From CAYHWW01 sp964360145 (GTDB lineage: Bacteria > Bdellovibrionota > UBA1018 > CAYHWW01), in assembly GCA_964360145.1 (NCBI GenBank), contig CAYHWW010000132.1, positions 1 to 9,575 on the forward strand: a DNA stretch of 9,575 nt. Reading direction: 5' to 3'. The translations under genes were made by a program, and so were the position numbers. The notes beneath the pieces were generated by a model. It ran no database searches and was not told the origin of the DNA. It was given only the letters and a program-made list of their open reading frames with translations. Of this stretch, positions 6,709-9,575 are shown in pieces (the stretch's first letter is position 1; each line of letters begins with the position of its first letter).

Positions 6709-7369
6709 CGTTCTCCCCCCAGATCTGCTTGTGGAGCTGCGCTTGCAACCGTACGTCTAGTCTGTCGGCAATGATATGTTCCGCGAGGCGAGAAAGAGGC
6801 ATTTTCCCGTGCACAGGTGAGAATAAGACCTTGAACCGTTCCGTAAGGCGATGTTCTCGGCACTGTGCGACCGCCCAGCGGTAGTCCTCATCGTCGCTAA
6901 TCACGAACTTGATTTCGTCGCTCTTGTGTAGATGACGTAGGTTCTCGAAGCAAACCCCGGCCTTTTCTCCACTTGAGGGTGTTTTCATATCCATAATTAG
7001 GCGTGCAAGACCCACGTAAGGTGCTACGTCCTCTTCTCCGTCGGTTTCGATGGTGACTTCGAGGCCGTGTTCCCTTAGCGCTAAGACGAGTAAGAGTGAT
7101 CTTTTTTGGGCAAGGGGCTCGCCTCCGGTGAGGCAAACCCAACGTGTTCCGTGGGATTTTACCACTGCAACAATCTCATCCACCCTCATCCACTGGCCAC
7201 CGGTGTAGGAGTAGGTCGTATCGCAATAGGTGCAGCGCAGAGGGCAGCCCGTGAGTCGCACGAAGGTGAACCGTTCGCCAGCCAGGGTGGATTCACCCTG
7301 AATGCTGTGGAAGATCTCAGTCACTTTCAATCGTGGTTCACCCGCGACATCGGTGGGGTTATGGTTCAT
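6695..7369 (-). CDS. queE: 7-carboxy-7-deazaguanine synthase QueE (radical SAM)
   Basis: QueE converts 6-carboxy-tetrahydropterin to 7-carboxy-7-deazaguanine, a step towards preQ0 and queuosine in tRNA. The protein has 224 residues, the usual size, from ATG 7369; GAGGGGG lies 4 bases upstream. An in-frame start at 7486 would add 39 residues before the conserved N terminus and run through the hairpin at 7401-7433, so I reject it. Diagnostic residues are EIFHSIQGES (18-27) and the iron-sulfur cluster motif CPLRCTYC with Cys 42, 46 and 49. CLTGGEPL (SAM-binding GGE motif), IETDG, MDMKTPSSG and a C-terminal QLHKQIWGENVRGV also fit the family. No other queuosine gene is in the window. Its only visible upstream sequence is the riboswitch RNA, so it may be expressed by read-through past the hairpin. 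Confidence 0.95.
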   Translation of the reverse strand: MNHNPTDVAGEPRLKVTEIFHSIQGESTLAGERFTFVRLTGCPLRCTYCDTTYSYTGGQWMRVDEIVAVVKSHGTRWVCLTGGEPLAQKRSLLLVLALREHGLEVTIETDGEEDVAPYVGLARLIMDMKTPSSGEKAGVCFENLRHLHKSDEIKFVISDDEDYRWAVAQCREHRLTERFKVLFSPVHGKMPLSRLAEHIIADRLDVRLQAQLHKQIWGENVRGV

Positions 7370-7400
7370 AGCCCCCTCATACCAGGACCATCTAAATAGT

Positions 7401-7433
7401 CGAGGCCCAGACCATCCGATGGTCTGGGCCTCG
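7401..7433 (-). terminator. 15-bp perfect hairpin, probable terminator of the riboswitch RNA
   Basis: The arms CGAGGCCCAGACCAT (7401-7415) and ATGGTCTGGGCCTCG (7419-7433) are exact inverted repeats with a 3-nt loop. On the minus strand the stem is followed by ACTATTTAG, a poor T tract, so termination could be partial. It lies 31 bp before the queE start. No plus-strand gene ends here, which makes minus the sensible direction. Confidence 0.7.
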
Positions 7434-7554
7434 TTCGGTTCAGGATGGCGCGGAAAGCGATCTAAGAAAGCATTCCAGCGACTCAACCCTTTGTGCCTGT
7501 AGCATGGATACCGCCTGAGCTTTTGAGGGGGAATTCATTGGCCCCGGCAGTGTC

Positions 7555-7671
7555 CCCTTTGGCAACCCAGCCAGCATGGAGGCCCGCATGGTGCTGATCG
7601 CGAGGTGCGCCTCTTTAGCTCTGTGGCTTTGCGACTGGGGGGTTTCCCCTCCAGCTGCCTTTTTCAAAGGG
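7555..7671 (-). promoter_or_regulatory. c-di-GMP-I (GEMM-I) riboswitch aptamer
   Basis: All parts of the class I aptamer appear in order on the minus strand. P1: CCCTTTG (7671-7665) with CAAAGGG (7561-7555), 7 bp. Then AAAAGGC. Next is a hairpin capped by a GAAA tetraloop (loop 7646-7643; arms CTGGAGGG and CCCCCCAG with one A-C mismatch). The hallmark CGCAAAGCCACAGAGCTAA (7633-7615) follows. The second arm starts GAGGC/GCCTC (7613-7609/7583-7579), and the tetraloop-receptor arm ATGCTGGCTGGGTTGCC (7577-7561) resembles the consensus ATGGCAGCCGGGTTGCC. The CAAAGC segment holds the A that stacks between the two guanines of c-di-GMP in the Vibrio structure. Class and ligand are from established knowledge; the match is by eye. 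Confidence 0.85.
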
Positions 7672-7829
7672 AGCGCCTCCGAAGAGGTGCTGCTCCTTAC
7701 CCGATTTGTACCAAGGCCTGTATGCGGCAGTGGAATATCCCCCCGACGCCGACACACAAGTCTCGGGCTTCATGTTTAGTCTTAATTCGTTCCAGCTACC
7801 CCCTTGGTCACGACGTCCCCCTGCATCAT

Positions 7830-7858
7830 AGGATACGTAAATTGACTTAATCAGTCAA
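7830..7858 (-). promoter_or_regulatory. Sigma-70-type promoter of the riboswitch RNA, with palindrome
   Basis: On the minus strand TTGACT (7858-7853) is followed by 17 bp and TATCCT (7835-7830); the start would be near 7823. The -35 box is one arm of the palindrome TTGACT-GATTA-AGTCAA (7858-7842), a possible operator. TATGAT at 7830-7825 is a better -10 by sequence but is spaced 22 bp from the -35. Confidence 0.55.
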
Positions 7859-7905
7859 GAACCTAAGTGAGTAAAATAAACCAATAATATCAATATATTG
7901 AATGA

Positions 7906-8865
7906 CTAAAAATCATGGAAGAAGCTGAGACTAATGCCGCTGACTACAAAGGAGCCCAAAACAGAGAGGTCGTAGGAAGGCGTAAAATAGAGATGGGGGG
8001 CGACCCGACGCCGCCAGGTCAGGCTTCCACCCACATCCCATTGTTTACTGGCGCTAATCATAGAGGTATTAGCCCTCGGGATAAAGGCGTCTAAGTGTGT
8101 GACTTGCCAGGAGAATTCGGTCCAATACATGAAGGAGGGGAGTCCCTGGATGGTCCCTCCGATGAGGTAGACCTCTTCTCGTCCATCACTGAAAAGCTCA
8201 TTGGAGAACGCGGCGGGGTCTTTGGTATAGCCATAAAATGCGAAGCCGCTGCTCACCACGGACACTGTATTGATGGGGTAATAGACGTCTACGGAAACGC
8301 CCAGTTGGCGTACCCCAGCTTGGCTGGCGATGGCCCCAGCAGAGAGAAGGCTACTGCTCAGCAGTGTGGATGAAACACCAACTCGACTCCAAAAAATGGG
8401 TTCCTTTTCGCCAGTCATCTCAGTTTGGTACGTGGGACGATTGGATGCTTTCAGTACATTTAATTTAGTGTCCTTTGATTCCAGCATGCCAGGTAAATAA
8501 GCAAAGGTTAGCCCTCCAGCGAAGGTGCGGCTCATAAGCTTAGACATCATGCTAAAACCCTGGGCATACGAGCCATCTATGCCCCAAAGCCCCGTATTAT
8601 AGCCCACCTGGAAGGTGCCAAGGAAGTTCTGCTCGGATCCCTTAGGGATGGTTGTGGGATAACGCCCATATTGTAATCCAAGGACGCTATAAATTTTTTC
8701 TGTGAAAGAATAAATCCCTGATGCTGAAACCCCGAGCTGTTTTTCCGAGTTATAAGAAATCCTCTCCTCAATGCCGTGCTTAGCGCCGAGCGCGGGAGCG
8801 GAGTTCGCTGCTAAAACAGTGATGAGAGCAATGATGAGGGGGCGGTGGGTTATTTTGATTTTCAC
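7906..8865 (-). CDS. Secreted, probable outer-membrane beta-barrel protein
   Basis: I do not recognise the family. From GTG 8865 it is 319 residues and starts MKIKITHRPL, a positive n-region, then IIALITVLAANSAPALGA, a signal peptide probably cleaved near residue 27-28. A TTG at 8877 would add four residues; neither start has a clear Shine-Dalgarno sequence. The mature protein has many short stretches alternating polar and hydrophobic residues with aromatic ends (YSVLGLQYGRY, FQVGYNTGLWGIDGSYAQGF, GGTIQGLPSFMYWTEFSWQV, LYFTPSYDLSV). It ends in SLSFFHDF with a terminal Phe, the usual last residue of outer-membrane barrels recognised by the Bam complex. The gene is about 48-50% GC by rough count, lower than the Glt-like genes, and diverges from the rRNA operon. 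A possible TTCACT-17-TAAAAA promoter precedes it. No clear terminator lies before the riboswitch promoter. Confidence 0.78.
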   Translation of the reverse strand: MKIKITHRPLIIALITVLAANSAPALGAKHGIEERISYNSEKQLGVSASGIYSFTEKIYSVLGLQYGRYPTTIPKGSEQNFLGTFQVGYNTGLWGIDGSYAQGFSMMSKLMSRTFAGGLTFAYLPGMLESKDTKLNVLKASNRPTYQTEMTGEKEPIFWSRVGVSSTLLSSSLLSAGAIASQAGVRQLGVSVDVYYPINTVSVVSSGFAFYGYTKDPAAFSNELFSDGREEVYLIGGTIQGLPSFMYWTEFSWQVTHLDAFIPRANTSMISASKQWDVGGSLTWRRRVAPHLYFTPSYDLSVLGSFVVSGISLSFFHDF

Positions 8866-8968
8866 AAAGTGCGCCAAGGAATCAGAGGATTTTTTTACAA
8901 TGTGAACATTTCATAGTGAATCGATCAAATATAAATTTCACTCTAATGAGATTCTTTGAAAATAGTGT
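8866..8968. other. AT-rich divergent intergenic region, likely UP element of the rRNA promoter
   Basis: The stretch between the outer-membrane protein gene and the rRNA -35 box is strongly AT-rich, with a T7 run at 8890-8896 and TCAAATATAAATTTC just upstream of the promoter. Such tracts increase rRNA transcription by contacting the alpha subunit of RNA polymerase. No gene is seen here. Confidence 0.45.
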
Positions 8969-8997
8969 TTGACGGTAAAATCCAGCGAGTCTATAAC
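8969..8997 (+). promoter_or_regulatory. rRNA operon promoter
   Basis: TTGACG (8969-8974), a 17-bp spacer and TATAAC (8992-8997) make a near-consensus sigma-70 promoter. Transcription would start near 9004, giving a leader of about 205 nt before 16S rRNA. Confidence 0.82.
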
Positions 8998-9016
8998 CCC
9001 ATCTCGCTTTGGGGAT

Positions 9017-9061
9017 ATTCAGTTTCACTGAATGAACCAAGCGTCCTCAGCTCTTTGACAA
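9017..9061 (+). promoter_or_regulatory. rRNA leader antitermination signals (boxB-like hairpin and boxA)
   Basis: A 7-bp hairpin ATTCAGT/ACTGAAT with loop TTC (9017-9033) precedes GCTCTTTGACA (9050-9060), which matches the boxA consensus of rRNA leaders. BoxA recruits the Nus factors that stop Rho termination in untranslated rRNA. The rest of the leader (9062-9209) holds a short hairpin GGTAGT/ACTGCC (9178-9195) and no gene. Confidence 0.72.
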
Positions 9062-9209
9062 CTAAGTAGGGATAGGAAGTAATTAAGAAGCGCGTCAATT
9101 TTGATTTTAGAAAGCGAAAAAAAATTAGGTAAATCGAATCAGCGCGAGCTGGATTGAGGAGCCGAACAGGAAGCGGAGGTAGTAGCGATACTGCCCGAGC
9201 GACATGTAA

Positions 9210-9575
<366 letters not shown>

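Larger units (their letters stand above)
7401..7823 (-). ncRNA. Structured c-di-GMP riboswitch RNA, merRNA-like (~420 nt)
   Basis: A promoter at 7830-7858 and a terminator-like hairpin at 7401-7433 bracket about 420 nt with no credible coding frame. The 5' domain has a long-range pairing ACCAAGG (7808-7802) with CCTTGGT (7716-7710). It also has a UUCG-capped hairpin CCTC/GAGG (7687-7676) enclosed by GGAGC/GCTCC (7696-7692/7674-7670). The c-di-GMP-I aptamer follows at 7671-7555, then ACTGCC (7551-7546) pairs with GGCGGT (7515-7510) around a nested GGGG/CCCC stem. Attack-phase Bdellovibrio bacteriovorus makes a massively expressed c-di-GMP riboswitch RNA (merRNA); this locus has the features expected of such an RNA, but similarity to merRNA itself is not tested. 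The alternative is a long 5' leader of queE. Confidence 0.68.

Noticed and set aside
7440..7757. Minus-strand open frame of 105 codons in the gap upstream of queE
   Set aside because: It has no recognisable domain or ribosome binding site and runs straight through the c-di-GMP-I aptamer, whose paired elements explain the sequence better.
7576..7779. Plus-strand open frame of 67 codons in the same gap
   Set aside because: It is antisense to the structured RNA and has no coding evidence.
7842..7858. FNR/CRP site at TTGACTGATTAAGTCAA
   Set aside because: The TTGA and TCAA half-sites are nine bases apart instead of the six expected for FNR, so no named regulator was assigned.
7891..7900. CAATATATTG palindrome after the outer-membrane protein gene as a terminator
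   Set aside because: Five-base arms with no loop and only A/T pairs inside cannot form a stable hairpin.

Overview
The window looks like chromosomal DNA from a predatory or gliding 'deltaproteobacterial' lineage, most likely Bdellovibrionota or a relative such as Myxococcota. The reasons are a GltE/GltF/GltG-like block of gliding-motility envelope genes with an AgmX/PglI-type C-terminal domain, the type of 16S 5' end, and a c-di-GMP-I riboswitch RNA without an obvious target gene, which recalls the merRNA described in Bdellovibrio bacteriovorus. Most coding sequence is GC-rich; the stretch from about 7.8 to 9.2 kb is clearly more AT-rich. The species cannot be named from the sequence alone.

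Layout. 1-3225 (+): the 3' part of a TPR protein gene, a small secreted protein and a 658-residue FHA/transmembrane/TonB-like-tail protein. They are spaced by 1 bp and by an ATGA overlap, so they form one operon whose start lies outside the window. 3323-4171 (+): a DUF155/RMD1 membrane protein. 4213-4554 (+): an HU/IHF-type DNA-binding protein with an acidic tail. 4575-5304 (-): a two-gene unit of a GNAT acetyltransferase and a DUF1543 protein. 5368-5443 (-): tRNA-Cys(GCA) with encoded CCA. 5488-6708 (+): a CheA-like kinase without an Hpt domain but with two 24-residue MshEN-like motifs at its N terminus. 6695-7369 (-): QueE of the queuosine/7-deazaguanine pathway. 7401-7858 (-): a promoter, a c-di-GMP-I (GEMM-I) aptamer and a strong terminator-like hairpin, together forming a structured RNA of about 420 nt. 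7906-8865 (-): a secreted or outer-membrane beta-rich protein. 8969-9575 (+): an rRNA promoter, an antitermination leader (boxB-like hairpin and boxA) and the first ~366 nt of 16S rRNA.

How it fits together. The first three genes probably build an envelope-spanning gliding (Glt) complex. The most notable part is 5.4-7.9 kb: a kinase whose N terminus resembles a known c-di-GMP-binding module lies within 1 kb of a c-di-GMP riboswitch, with queE between them. The aptamer may act as a stand-alone abundant RNA or may control read-through into queE; the sequence allows both. Promoter, structure and domain calls were made by eye without database or folding software.
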